Assembly (NCBI GenBank): GCA_038502055.1
Contig: JAXRKN010000045.1
Span: forward strand, 1,200,501 to 1,264,500
From: Tanytarsus gracilentus
Lineage: Eukaryota; Arthropoda; Insecta; Diptera; Chironomidae
Direction: 5' to 3'
DNA: 64,000 nucleotides
Made by a program: the position numbers and the translations under genes. Of this stretch, positions 46,432 through 59,700 are shown piece by piece (the stretch's first letter is position 1; each line of letters starts with the position of its first letter). Below the pieces are notes generated by a model. That model was not told where the DNA came from. It made no database searches and saw only the letters and a list, made by a program, of their open reading frames with translations.

Positions 46432-49400
46432 ATGGTTATGATGCAATCGCCATCATCGTTGTCAGATTCGGGACGACCCGAGAGTCCCTCATCGTCGAGT
46501 CCCAATTCACCTCTCAATAACAATAATAACTCAAATACACCGAATCAAGAGATGAAGTTTGGTGATGAGGCGAAAGAAATTAAGCAAAAATTCTCGAGTG
46601 TCTTGTCAGCAATTAATAAGGAAAATGCATCGACCGCAATATCACGCAATAATAATTTAGATCAAATTCTCTATCCGAAACCCAACGAGCGTGACTTAAT
46701 TGAGTCGAGTGCAAAGTTCTCGATAGAACGTCTCAAGCAACTCGCCGATCAACGATTGAGTCCCTCGAATATCGAAAATAGTTGCCTCAATAATAATATT
46801 AAATTTCAAGCGAGCAATGGCGGTCCGCTGGTGGTTACGAGTCTCCCTATAAACGTAGAAATTTCGCATCCTGCATTTTCCAATCACCATTCGCATCACC
46901 ATCAACCGCCGCCACACCATTTGCACATTCTTAGCCACAGTAGTCATTTAAATAATCTAAAATATGCGGGTCTGTTACCGACGGTAGTGAGCGGCGTGGC
47001 GAATAACAATAATAACATCATTAATCCGAGTGAATTAGACATTGAGAGAATTAAGTTAGCGCGTACCCTAAGCAATGGCAAAGAGTTGTCGGATTTTGGT
47101 TTTCGCATACAACTTGGCGGTCTTACGGCACATTATAGTGAAAATAGTGAGACACATAGCGATAGTGAAGAATTAAATGTGGATGGCAATGAGGAAAGCT
47201 CACAGGATGGAAACTCGGTGAGTTGGATTTAATTAATGAGATGTGTGAAAATTTAATTGCTCTAAAGCGACCCTTTTCAAATGGATGTCAGTTGTTGTCA
47301 CTTTTGTACTTATATCCTTCGTTTTATATCTATTTTCACATGTAGACATGTCCAGTGGATTTAACACGCTCAATGGACTCGAAGCCAAGCATCGAGAGCA
47401 GTGAAAAAGAGATGCCAAAGCGACTGGCATTTTCTGTGGAAAATATTCTTGATCCAAACAAATTTACCGGCAAACAACATTACGGACAGAGTGTTAATGG
47501 AATTCGAATGTGGGGCATTGACCGTGATGATAAAATGGACGACGATCAAAGTGACGATCACTCGAGTGAGTAAATTAGAAATTTAATTAAATGTCTTAGA
47601 GGGAAGTGGTTGAGTTTAATTATTTAAATGAAAGAATAATCTCCAAACCTTTAATTTCACACAAGAAATTTCAAGCTTCATAACTGTCAAATGGATCACA
47701 TTAAAAACTGTTAATTAATAAACCAACAATTTACATTTTATGTCAGTAAATTAATAAGTAATTAATTTATCGCATTCCAAAAATCATTCTGCCATCAAAA
47801 TTTAATGAGTTCGTAAAAAATTTCGGTAAATTTTTCTACACACTAGCTCATTAAAATATTGCAAATACACATCGACACACTCACACAAAAGCTTGGTGTA
47901 TGTAAAGGTTTTCCATGTTATTTAATAACTGCTAATTATTTCAACATGATTTTCATTTATACAACCGCTTAATTGAGGGAGAAACCATCCATGCTTTATG
48001 CACACATTCAAATCTCCTTCCATTCCGCCTCCCTCTCTCTCGACAAAATATGAAAAGCTCTTCCACATGAATGCTAGGCTTTCTCCATTTCATGACATAG
48101 GAGAGAAATAATAACAACTCTCGTATCATAACAACATGAAACCAGTGTGTATCATAGCTTTTTGGGGCCACCCACTCAACTCCTCTGCCACCCTTCATTT
48201 TGTAAAATTTTGAATGTTTGGCAAATTTTCTGGATTACGATGGAAGGATGAAAAATTTTCATTTATATTCAAAAATTTCTCACTCTCGCTGGTAAAATTA
48301 TTTCATGAGGGGGGTGAGACATCATTATGAGCGCCTCATAATTGTATGTATGTGCTCGAGTTATTCTTTCATGAATATTTGCTTTCCAAATTGCTGTCTT
48401 TAATTAAGAGAGAAAATTTTTGTTGCGCGCAAGCGAGCGAAGAGAAAGAGAGGAAAAGTTTTAACGACTCAATTTTAACGATTTCGTGGATGATGGAATG
48501 GTTGGCAATAATTATTGCTGTAATATGAGAGCGTGAACAATAAAATGCCTCAAACCATGGCAACCCGCCGCAATATTTTGTGACAAACGATTTTCCGCCG
48601 ATTAATTAGCAAGTTCGTTAATTACCGCATGGTTGTTTTAAAACTTGGGGGGTTGGAAAAAGGATGTAATGTCGTGTCTACGAGGAATGGGTGGTATAAT
48701 GTTGTCAGGGTGGATTAAAAAACAATATTTGTTATAAGTTGTGAAAATGACAGCTTAGAAGTGTGGAGAGAGAGAGAGAGTTCAAGACACTTTGGAGTTT
48801 GTTATTTTTTTAATAATTTTTTGAAAAATAAAGTAAAAATATTTTATTAAAAATTGAAATTTTTATAAAAACTTAAAAATCTTATTTTTAAAACACAAAA
48901 ACATTTTTTTAATTTACCACGTCGTAAATCTCAAGTTTCGTATAAACTAATTACAAGCCAACAAAATATTTTGCCGGAAAACTTTTGTCATAATAAATTC
49001 TTTAATTACTCTAAATACCGTTTATGTAAATGAATTAGTGGAGACAATTTGGAGAAAATTACTCTCGCATTAATTATGCAAATTTTTCGGTATAAGCACT
49101 CTCTCAACCCTTTTTCAAGCATTGCCATGGTTACGCGTTGGTAGAAGTGAATTCATGCGTTATAACGACAATCAAGAAATTTTTCTGTGGAGTTAATAAT
49201 CCAATTGAAATCCTTGTTTACAGCATCAAGACCCCATTTAGGATTGAGATTTCTCAAATTGACCTTTCTAAATGCCTTCGGAGATTTTCTCCCTTGACGA
49301 TAGTCTCAATACCTTTTCATTATCCTTGTCAATCATCGATTCGACACGGAGGATTTGAGGTCCATTTTCCAATCAAGACGATTACACCCTCCTGAATATT

Positions 49401-51736
49401 TTCGCATGAATGCATTCGAATTTGTCCCATCTTGAAAAAGCTTTTTTTTGAGTAAAGAAAACTTTTTTTTGTATACACTTTAAAGCCACTCTTGCAGCCA
49501 GTAATTCTTAAAAGTTGTGCGAACCAAATCTCTGGAAAAATGTTTAACATTTAAAAAAGCTACAAAGCGAAAAATCGATTTTCTTTTTACAAAAGTGAAA
49601 ATCCTTAAAGATGTGAAATGGTGTAAAGTAATTGGAGAGTGATAAAAAGGGAGAAAGATTGAAAAAGGGTTGTGAAAAATACAAAAATATTTAAATCTCA
49701 AAAGGTTTTATTTTTTTTATTTTATTGTTTAATTTCGGATTTAAATTGCGCAAAAACTTAAAATTATAATTTTAAAATTAATGAAGTTTAAATAGTTCAA
49801 ACTCAAGTTATTCACTTTAGTTTATTTTTTTAAATTATTTAAGAATTTTTTTTAAAAGGTTTTGAATTTTTTATAACTTGCATGTCAGATGATCTAACCT
49901 TCTCGACCCTCTTTATCCAATTTTTTTTATAATCGAGTGAAAATTTTCCAATTTGTCATCTCGAAAGCTGATTAAATATTTTGAAACTGATACTTTATGG
50001 TGAGGAAGCTTACACACAGCGAAAAGGTTGAAATCGATTTTCGCAAGTGACATCGTCAATGAAACGGTGTGAGGAAAGAAATCAATTTCGGGTGAAAATA
50101 GTGAAGAGGGATCATAGGGAGATTAGAGTTGGTGCTTGTAAACATTTCATGAACACACACAATTTTGGCGTTGTTATGTTATTTGTGCGTTTGCAAGAGG
50201 GGTTGGGAATTGAAATTGATATTTGGACACTTGTTCGTGGTTTGACATTGACAATTGAGTGCGTATGCAATTCAATTCAATTTTCAAATTTTAATTTTCT
50301 CCCTTTTAAAATTTATGGTCTGATTCCCATTAAAATCGCCGCCGCGTATCGATTACATTTTAACGTGTGAGTTGAAAAGGGATTTTTGGAAAATTGCGAC
50401 CATAATGAGTGCAATCAACGCACATTTAACGGGCTGTCGATATAATTAAATTATAACATTAGTGTGTAATCGGATAATTTGTGCAGAGGCTATTGAAACT
50501 GGCCATTCGATCGATAAATTGAGCTGAATGGCTGGCAATTAATTAAATATCTCCTAATGATGAGTGAATGGAAGTGTAAATATTTAATTTTAATCGCTAT
50601 TTTTGCATGCGGGAAAAACCCGAGAGAAACTTTTTATTCGAGTGTGTTGGTGTACGATGGAAAATTACTCTATGCGACTGAATCGAGAATTGCGCATAGC
50701 TTCATTCGTTCTCCATTTTGTCTTCTCGAATGCCGTCGCTATTCGATGAACTCTCTCTCACTTTGTGTACTCTGCAAAATCGATTTTTTCTCTCTCACTT
50801 TGAAAGAAAAGAAAACACTTTCAAGTAATTGTTCTTAATTGATGAAACTAATTAAGAACTTTTGGACTCTTAATGAATTTTGATTTTTAATTATTTTGTG
50901 ATGTTGATGTTTTATGGTGATGATGAACTTGAGAGTATCAAATTTTTTAAAACTTTATTTTTAATAATCTAAATTAACAAATTACAACAAGGTTCATGCT
51001 TTTTTTCTCGTCGAATTAAAATAAATCCTGTGCATATTTTTTTTCAAACAATTAAAATTAAAAGATTAAAAAGTTCATTCAATGAAATAATTATTTTATT
51101 TTTTTGTTTTGCAGTTAAAGATTTAAATGACATCGATCCAGACGATATGTGCGATGACACGATGGGAAGTGATATGGAAGGAAGTGACACAGACTCAAAA
51201 ATCAGCGATTCTAAAAAGGGTGATGGAAAGTCGCAGGGAAGCAACTCAAAGCCAAGAAGGTAAATTAATAAATAAATATTATAAAAACGGGGATTAAAAA
51301 TTATTTACTTTCCTCTATAGAGCCCGTACTGCATTTACTTATGAACAACTCGTTTCGTTAGAGAACAAATTTAAAACAACTCGATATTTATCCGTTTGTG
51401 AGCGCCTTAATTTGGCCTTGAGTCTGAGTCTTACCGAAACTCAAGTGAAAATCTGGTTTCAGGTAAGAAAATTAAAGACTTTAAAATTATGTTGAAAATA
51501 TTTAATTTTTATTTTCCTCTCTACAGAATCGCAGAACCAAATGGAAGAAGCAAAACCCCGGAATGGATGTCAATAGTCCGACAGTTCCATCAGTTCCGCA
51601 TTCATCATCAGGTTTCGGTCCAGGTTATGCGAGCTCTCTTCTCTATTCTCACGCTGTGCCATATCCATCACCATATGGACCTTACTTCCATCCCCTAAAC
51701 ACACATGCACATCACATAGGCCATACGCATACATAA
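46432..51736 (+). CDS. slou: NK1-class homeodomain transcription factor slouch
   Basis: Identity factor for subsets of muscle founder cells and neurons; fly slou/S59 is in the NK cluster. Exons 46,432-47,217, 47,346-47,565, 51,115-51,259, 51,321-51,462 and 51,527-51,736 give 500 residues. The N terminus has Ser/Asn runs and a His-rich stretch. Exon 2 carries an eh1/TN-type repressor motif (RLAFSVENILDPNKF, about residues 288-302) that in this family recruits Groucho. An acidic stretch precedes the homeodomain (about 383-442), which begins RRARTAFTYEQLVSLENKFK and has IWFQNRRTKWKK in helix 3; an intron splits it between Gln50 and Asn51. Intron 2 is ~3.5 kb. The stop TAA is followed at once by TAG and then 35 more in-frame codons (see the next entry). 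NK1 assignment is firm from the homeodomain. Confidence 0.95.
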
Positions 51737-51847
51737 TAGCAGTTGCATCATCATCACCATCACCATGCGCCTCACCATAAGAAAGAGAAAAATCAATCTC
51801 AGCCAGCAGTAGCATCAGCACCTGTAAATGCTGAGCAGAAGGAGTAA
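51737..51847 (+). other. In-frame open extension after the slouch double stop
   Basis: Directly after TAA (51,734-51,736) and TAG (51,737-51,739), the slouch frame is open for 35 codons to TAA at 51,845-51,847. It encodes a His-run, a KKEK patch and a Gln/Ala-rich end, matching the style of the slouch tail. It may be former coding sequence lost by Gln-codon mutations, or be reached by readthrough. Confidence 0.6.
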
Positions 51848-53087
51848 AGTGATGACTGATGATGATGCCATGTAAGAATTTTTGATTTTCTTTTAACTTT
51901 ACGAGAAAATATTTTGATTAAATCTGTAAAATGAGAGCAAAATGAGGTATCCGTTCCAAAAACAGCACTAGTGAAAACTTTTTAAGATAAAAATTGAGTT
52001 TTTGAAGTGAGAGAAGATTTTGGGTTGGTGAAAATAACTTTTTGAAAATATGTAAAAACCGTTAAAAATCGTTGGTCCAAAAAATTAAACTCCCCAAAAT
52101 CTTCTTAAAATGTAAAATAAGAAAAAACCCAAAATAAATTTTGTAAATATGTAAAATTAATGAAAAGAAAAATTAGAAACTGAAAATTAAGAGGTAATAA
52201 AGAAAAATTTACAACGAAATTAAAGAAAAATTATATCTTTCAAAAAAATTCTAAATTTAGCTTCAAAAAAGAAAAAAAGATGCCGAAAGGTAAATGGTGC
52301 AAGTCGAGATCAAAGCGAGTTGCACTGTCAATGGTTTGCTAATTAAATGCGGAAATGCTAACGAGTTAATGCGGAGAGCAGAAGGAGTTCATCAAAGGCA
52401 ACAATGATGCGGTTAAGTGAATTATTCATGAACCGTTTACTGTCGCATTTCTTTGTGTCGATGATGACGATGATGATGTAAATCAGACACAAGAGAGAGA
52501 AACAAATTAATTGATCGTTATCTTGCGTCGCTCGCTCGCAGCGTAAGTGGATTATCTTGAGGATTTATTTTGCCTGATACAAATTGCTTTCTTAATACTC
52601 GTGAAACGGCAGCCCCTCTTCGAAGTTATTGTCATTGTCATCATCAACAATAAATTTATATTTTGAATAGCGCCCCTTTATTATAATTGATGTGATGCTC
52701 ACAGGGAAACTCATGTGACAATGATGACGGGATATTTATGGTTCACTGAAGTTAATCCAAATTTGCGTTTTCGCTCTCGCAATTCGATTTCCATAATTTT
52801 CATTTATGAGCGATACACGACACTCAAGCCACCACCATAAAAAAACATAAAACACTCCCCAGAGAGATCATTGAGCTTCATTATCGTTTATATCGTTCTG
52901 TATTAAAAATCGTTTTATGTTTCATATTTATTAGATTTTTTTCTGACTTTTATACACTCCAAAATGGCCCAGCGAGGAAATAAAATTTTGCAAGATGAGT
53001 CTGAGTGAAAAATAATAAAAAAATTTATTTTCCATTGGGTGTTTTCAGTCCATAACTAAATTGTAATAATGATATTTGTGCAGTTAC
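51848..53087. other. Region downstream of slouch
   Basis: Likely contains the slouch 3'UTR, followed by AT-rich intergenic DNA. GATGATGACGATGATGATG low complexity lies near 52,458. No gene seen. Confidence 0.4.
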
Positions 53088-53799
53088 ATTATTTTTAGAG
53101 ATCCTGACGGTTTTCACCGAACCGGTTTTCGCCGGTTTTCACCGAAACTTTTCAAAACCGGTGAAAACCGAATTTTCATTTCGGTTAACCGGTTTTGAAA
53201 AAAAAAATTATGGCTTTTGATTATTACGGCTCGATGCAGTGTAACGTTCTTCTTAAGTGCAAGGAAGGTGCAGTATCGAGTTTACGTGGTCATCTCGAAA
53301 ATATTCCCAAGATTTTTGACCAACCGAAAGCAGCAGAAGCAGAACCATCAACGAGGAAAGAAAATGAGCCTAGCTGTAGTAACGCACCGCCAACAAAAAG
53401 CCAAGATTGATGTCTGATTATTCAAGTGATTGGTCGTTTGAAGAAAAAATTTCTTACGAAGTAGCGGTTCGTGGATTGACTTTTGAGGGGGTTCCAAAAT
53501 GAAGGCTGGTTGTGGCAGGTGTTGAAAAAATTTTCAAACAAGAAGGTACTAAAGGACGGATCTGACAGCGACAAAAGTACGCTCATATAATCTTTTGGAT
53601 GGAGTTAAGACCATTCAGGCAACAACTGTTTCAGCCCTAAAAATTATCTCTGTTTTTTAATGATTTTTAGTTGTTTTTTTTCAGAATTTTTCTTAAAATC
53701 GCAAAACCGGTTAACCGGTGAAAACCGGTTTTTCAAAAGTCAAACCCGGTGAAAACCGAAATGGCCAAAACCGGTTTTTTCAGGATCTCTAATTATTTT
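53088..53799. mobile_element. Non-autonomous hAT-type DNA transposon
   Basis: The element spans 53,096-53,791 (696 bp). Terminal inverted repeats TAGAGATCCTGA / TCAGGATCTCTA are flanked by an exact 8-bp target-site duplication ATTATTTT (53,088-53,095 and 53,792-53,799), the hallmark of hAT elements. Subterminal regions are packed with AACCGGTTTT/AAAACCGGT words on both sides, probable transposase-binding motifs. Inside, 53,195-53,410 is open and contains MQCNVLLKCKEGAVSSLRGHL, which resembles the first half of a hAT BED zinc finger; the transposase core is missing. It looks like an internally deleted copy. Confidence 0.88.
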
Positions 53800-56700
53800 C
53801 TTCTCTTTTTAAGATCACATCGATGTTTTAATCTCAGATTTAAATTTAACGAAAAATTATTTTTGAAACAAAAATAGATGCAAACCATTAAATTGCAAAA
53901 TCAATTCCAATATTGAGACCTTTTAGCGTTGTAATCGTTAAGCTTATAATACACATTTAAAAGAAATAGAATTAGAGCTGTTTAAAATTATTTGATTTCA
54001 CCCAAGATTTCAGATTTCCAAAATTGAACCACTTTAGATGGTTTTTTCATCTCATGGAGTAAGTTGAAAAATTAGTAAAAACAAAAGAAATATTTTTAAT
54101 ATTTTTTTATCGTGGCTCATATTTAAAAAAAGATGATGTTATCAGTTTGGCAAAAAAGAAGCATCGAGGGAATTAAAAAAAATCAAATGGCATCATTAAA
54201 ATTTCACCCTCACTTGGCTTCGTCGCCATGTCGTTGATCACAGTGAATAATATTCAGTGAAAATTGAGCATATCATGCATGCAATTTTCCTTTCAATTGG
54301 GATTATGAGCAGGTTACTCATGCTGAAAATGAGCAGTTTTTGAGGAATAAGTTGCCAGGGCAGCAATAAAAAGTAAGTCATTGTCCTTTTTAAATTTTTT
54401 ATTTTTTACACCTGTGCACAGCTGTGCTCACTTTAAAATCAGTGAGATTTTATTCCAAATTTATCTTCATCAAAATAAAATTCAAAATATCGTTAGCCTC
54501 GCATCGACATGAAAGAAATTACCTTTTATAATTAATCTCAGTGATCAGAGTGTAAAAAAAATTGCGCAGAATTCTTAATTCACGGCATCTCGTAAAATGC
54601 ACAACGAGCACTTGACTTTCTCCTAATTTATGTTCATTTCGCATTCCATCAGTGTCGGAAATTGCTTGAGAGTGAGTGAAGAGTGGTTAAGGCAAATTGC
54701 TAGTGAATAATTGACGAGGTCATAAAGAAGATGTGTAATGAGAAAAGGGCACAGGATATTGTGCACTGCAACACTCTCCGAGAGATGGGAGCAGAAAAAA
54801 GCAAAAGCGAGTCGAGGGTAATTTTTGTTAATTTCCAGCAAAATTAAGACATTAATTATTCACTCGCGATCTAACAAAAATCTAATTATGATTTCCCCAC
54901 CGGGCATTAATTATACGCTCGGTCTTAATCAAGGAATGCTCAGTCTTTATTTTTGAAATGTTTGAAAATATTTTTTAATTTCCTAATTTAAAATTTTTTA
55001 AGAATAAAATGTCAACTGAATTGAACTTTTCATCCCTTGATTATTTTCATCTAATAATTAAGAGCGATGATTGCATTTTTAAGTGTGTACAGCAACAACA
55101 AATTTTACGACTCTTATCTCAATCTTCTCACTACATTTCACACTAATCTGAATTAAATTTTTAATTGAATAAACTTGTGAATTAATTTTTCAGTTGGTCA
55201 ACGATAAAGCAACGAGGAAAAAATTTCTCTTTTCAAATCCCTTCGAGCGTCAAACACATTTTTAATTCAAGTGAAAAGAAGAAGGAAAAAATCTCTCTTA
55301 AAAATTCATTTTACATTAAGCCACATGCACACATGATGATTTTCTCAGACTAAGAATTATCCCTTCCGACAGTAAAAATTAGATCTGGTGATGCGACGCA
55401 CACAGTTGTGTGAAAAAATGCATACCCGATTGAATTTGAGTGAGAGGATTTAATTTAAATTTTTATAAGATTTTTTTATGAATGTCGCTGATGCAGAAAT
55501 AAAACACATAAAATGAATAAAATATATCAATTACTAAATTGCACTTTTTTCTTATAGACATCCAAATAAGCATGTAAGTGAAATAAAAGAGGAGCGATGA
55601 AAAAACATTAAAAGATTAACGTTAAATATTTATAAGGATTGTTGTTTTATGGAAGGAAATTGAGATGTGTTTTAAGCTTTATGGCATCTTTTAGTTTGTT
55701 TGAATAAGAAAATGTAAAAATTTTGTTTTACTGAATCAACAAAATTTAAATCAGCAATTTTTAATGGAAATTGTAATTTGAAGAATTTAAACTTTAACTT
55801 TTTTAAAACCCAAATTTAATAAATTTTTTCATCAATTTTAAAACTTTTCAAATAAATTTTGAATTTTGTTCTCAATTTTTCCAATTAAAATTCTCCTTTT
55901 ATCTCTCCGTAATTTTAGCTTTCCCTCACTGCCTATTTCCACAAGTTGAGAAGTTTAATTTTCATTATCACATGAAGAGCATTTAAATTCTCTAAACAAA
56001 AACAAGTGCCAGCAATCACATTCCGAAAATAAGGGGTTGCAATGAAAATTATACAACAATTAAGATTCCAAAAGCATGATTTTGCGTTTTGTTAACGAGA
56101 GCGAGGAAAAAAGTTGAGCAATTTCTGTAATGGACGCTTCTGTGGTTATCGACTCAAACTGATGGTGTTGACTTTTTCATTGTGTCCAATTTATCTTTAT
56201 GATGCCATTTTGACGACAGTGTATTTTTTGGGGATGAAATTTATGAGCGTAAGTGAGTAATCGGTGTGCAGTCTGGGAGAATGTTAGTAAGGAGGGTGGA
56301 AAGTGACTATGAATCTAAAAGCATCTCTGAATATTGGATATATAAAAATCATTGATCAGCGATTAGTACAATAATCTGTTGCATCCCAAATATGCAAAAA
56401 AATGCATTTAAATTTTATTTTTAAAAACTTAAAATGCATTGAAATTTTCTTTTTTTTTAATTTTCTAAAAAACAAAAATTTAAACAATCACACTCTCTTC
56501 TCGCCTCATGACAGTAATAATTTCTTAATCGTTTCCATTCCCAGCTCATCTCAAGTGACTTGTGAATTTTCTTCGAGCATGTTTGTTTATGACGCAAATT
56601 AGTTGCGATATAAAAATATGATAATAAATTTTTCTTTATGGCAATTTACAAAATGTTCGAAAGTGCTCTTAATCATTCCGCCAATTGACATGAATTAATC

Positions 56701-59700
56701 ACCTCAAACACGGCCTCAGTTTATCTTTTGAGATCTACCGCTGTGAATTAATTAATTTTGTATCAACGTTGTGAGCAGCGCAGCTCATAATTTTAAATAA
56801 ATGACTCAAGACACTCGAAAGTCATCGACGCAGAGCGAGGAGAGAGTGACAAAATTTTTACCCCGATGAAAATAAAAATAAATTAATTATATAATGAAAA
56901 GTCATCTGTTAGTAAGAAACTAATTACCAAGGCGTGAAAGATTCGAAACACATTTCGGAAATGGGAGATGAGAGGAACAACCGCGGCGTGAAAATATGCT
57001 AAAATTGCTGACAGTTTTATTAGATCTGAAATAATTTCTTTATCGCTTTTTGCAACTTTTTGAGTTGCGAGATAAATTTTAAAACCTAACCGTTAACTTT
57101 ACTAAGTAATTTATGAAATTAATAATTTTCAAAGACTTTCTTAATTAGATTTTTTACATCCTAATTAAATTAACGGTGAAAGTGGAAAATTATTTTTTAT
57201 TATCTTCGGAAGCGAACATTGACCTCACATGTTAAAGTCACTCTCAAGGATTCTGTGGCGCCAACAAAAATTTTTCACGGTTAATAAAAAGAAATTTGAT
57301 GCCATAACGAAAAAATATTTAATCTTCATAAAAAATCCTGCAGTACAATCTCATGTGAATATGCGTTTTTAAATTTATTATGAGAGCATGGTCGATGTCG
57401 AGTGCCATTTTTACCTCAAGCGGATCTCGTATACGATTGCTCTTTGTGAAAATGTGCTCTTTTAAAAAATATCACCATCGTCATCCATACGGTCTTGATA
57501 TAGTTTTTTACGACAACCAGCTAAAAAAATAAAAAAGCGAGAAATTGCAGCAATTTTGGCACTAACTATCATTCAACACTTCGTATATGTGCAATTTTTT
57601 TCATGCTGATATGGCAAAAGAAATTTGCACATTTTACATATGCTTCGATGGGACTTCGTGTGTATATATCGAGTGATGGCATTTTAATATTTTAGGCATT
57701 TTTCTCGGTGTGTCTGACTTTCCAGCCTTCGTAGTTAAAAAAAATATGTCGAAATTTTAATGCATAAAAAAGTTCTCATAGAGTCGCCACATGATGGAAT
57801 TTTTTTCACAACAATCAATCACGAAACACAACAACAAATGACATCAAAAAAATCTTTTCTTAAAGACACAAAATCCCTCCTTGATGTCCCCTTAATTTCA
57901 ATTTGATGCCATAAATTTCGACTACATGAGTTAACAGCATAGATGATTATGTAATTGATGACGGTAATTGGATTTTTTCATACCATAACGCACTAGATAC
58001 AAATATCGACCCTTCGGCAAAAAAAACCTTGCAAACAATATCCCATGCTGTGCAATGTGTAATTGATATCGTATGTGATGATGCGAGAGGGGAAGATTTT
58101 TGTTCTCACTTTTCCCCGTGAATGTCCATTTGAGGATTTCCGTAAAATGTGGTAAGATTTGTAAACACTTATATTGGCTTAAAATGTAAAAATAATAAAA
58201 ATTAATTTGAAAATTAGTAAATATATAATTAATCTTTTTTATTAATTTAGTAAATTGAACAACTTCAACTCACATGAAATTTAATATCAATTTAAACTTA
58301 CAGCCAATTAATTTTGTGATTTTTGAAAAATTATTTTAATTTTTTAGTTTTCACTTCTTATTGTTGTTGTTGACTCGACATCTGTCTGTGACTCAAAGTG
58401 TACTCGAATGATGAATTGAGTTCAGCGACATGGAATAAAGTTGACAAAATTCGAGGGCTTCATGTTGCGTCGAAAAAAAAGTTGACAAACAAATCATTGA
58501 AAGAGTCCTTAAATTGTTTAATTAAATCGCTTCCGGCAGTTTGAAGAAAATCTCGGTTGTGATCACTAAGTGAAATCGAGTGCTTAGCAAAAATCTTGCT
58601 AGAAGGCATTTTCATGTGTTTCAATTTATGAAACTCAACCTCAAGAGTGAAAAATGATATGAGATTTAATTAAAATCTGATGCCATAATTTTATAGGTGC
58701 TCATAATGTTCCATAATGCGATCATAAACTAAAGAAAGTGGATTGAAATTCGATGCTTAATTGTATTTGCTATAATCCTGAAATTGCTTATGAAAATTAT
58801 TATGAACGATGTGGTGTTGACTGGTGAAGATAATTAGGTGATTATGGGGAAGTAATTTTGATATTATGAAACTGATATGTATTGAGTTAATTACGATGTG
58901 AGATTGCGGTTAGTTAAGGGACTAAAAAAAGTTTGATTAAATTTTCTTTAATAGCCATAAAAATCCTGTCATACTGTGCTAACTGACTACCAGAAGTCAC
59001 TTTTTTAATTTTCATCAATTATGTAATGATATTGTTCGAAATATTAAATGATCTCAAATAGGGCGCACACAATAAAAGAGCAACAACATGAAGGGATGAA
59101 AAACGTTCATCGACAAATGGCAAGGAAAGTTTTTTAAACTCGAATCGTATAGTAAATTATTAAAATTTATTGCGAAAATATTTAAATTTATACCCAATGG
59201 AAACAACCCCCGAAATAAACGTGCACACAATAAAAAAATGTCGAGAGTAGTTTTGCAGCATTTACAGTAACACAAACATATCGTTTAATAATTTCGAGGG
59301 TTTTTTACTCTCTCAAGTGAATTGAGTTTGTTGTGTGTTACAAGCATGTTAACAACATAAGGAGATGCATAAATTTTTCATGAAACCCATAAAGGACTAA
59401 AAAGAGAAAAATAAAAAGGAGAAATAGAAGAATTTTTATTCTTGGTTGAAAAGTTGAGAAAAATGTTGGAACATAATTCTTGAAATTGAAAAGTTACAAA
59501 GCGCATTTTTTTGAGAAAAAAAAAATTTATTTTTAAAAATTAAAAATTAAATTTTTAAAAATATTTTTGAACCGTGAAGAAATAAATTCCTAGAATTTTC
59601 GATCTAGATAAATTGATTTTTATTTTTGTTCTAAACTTCTTCCAACAGCAGTAACAAAACCAAGTGCACGAAGTTATAAAAAACTTCATGCTGAAGATTT

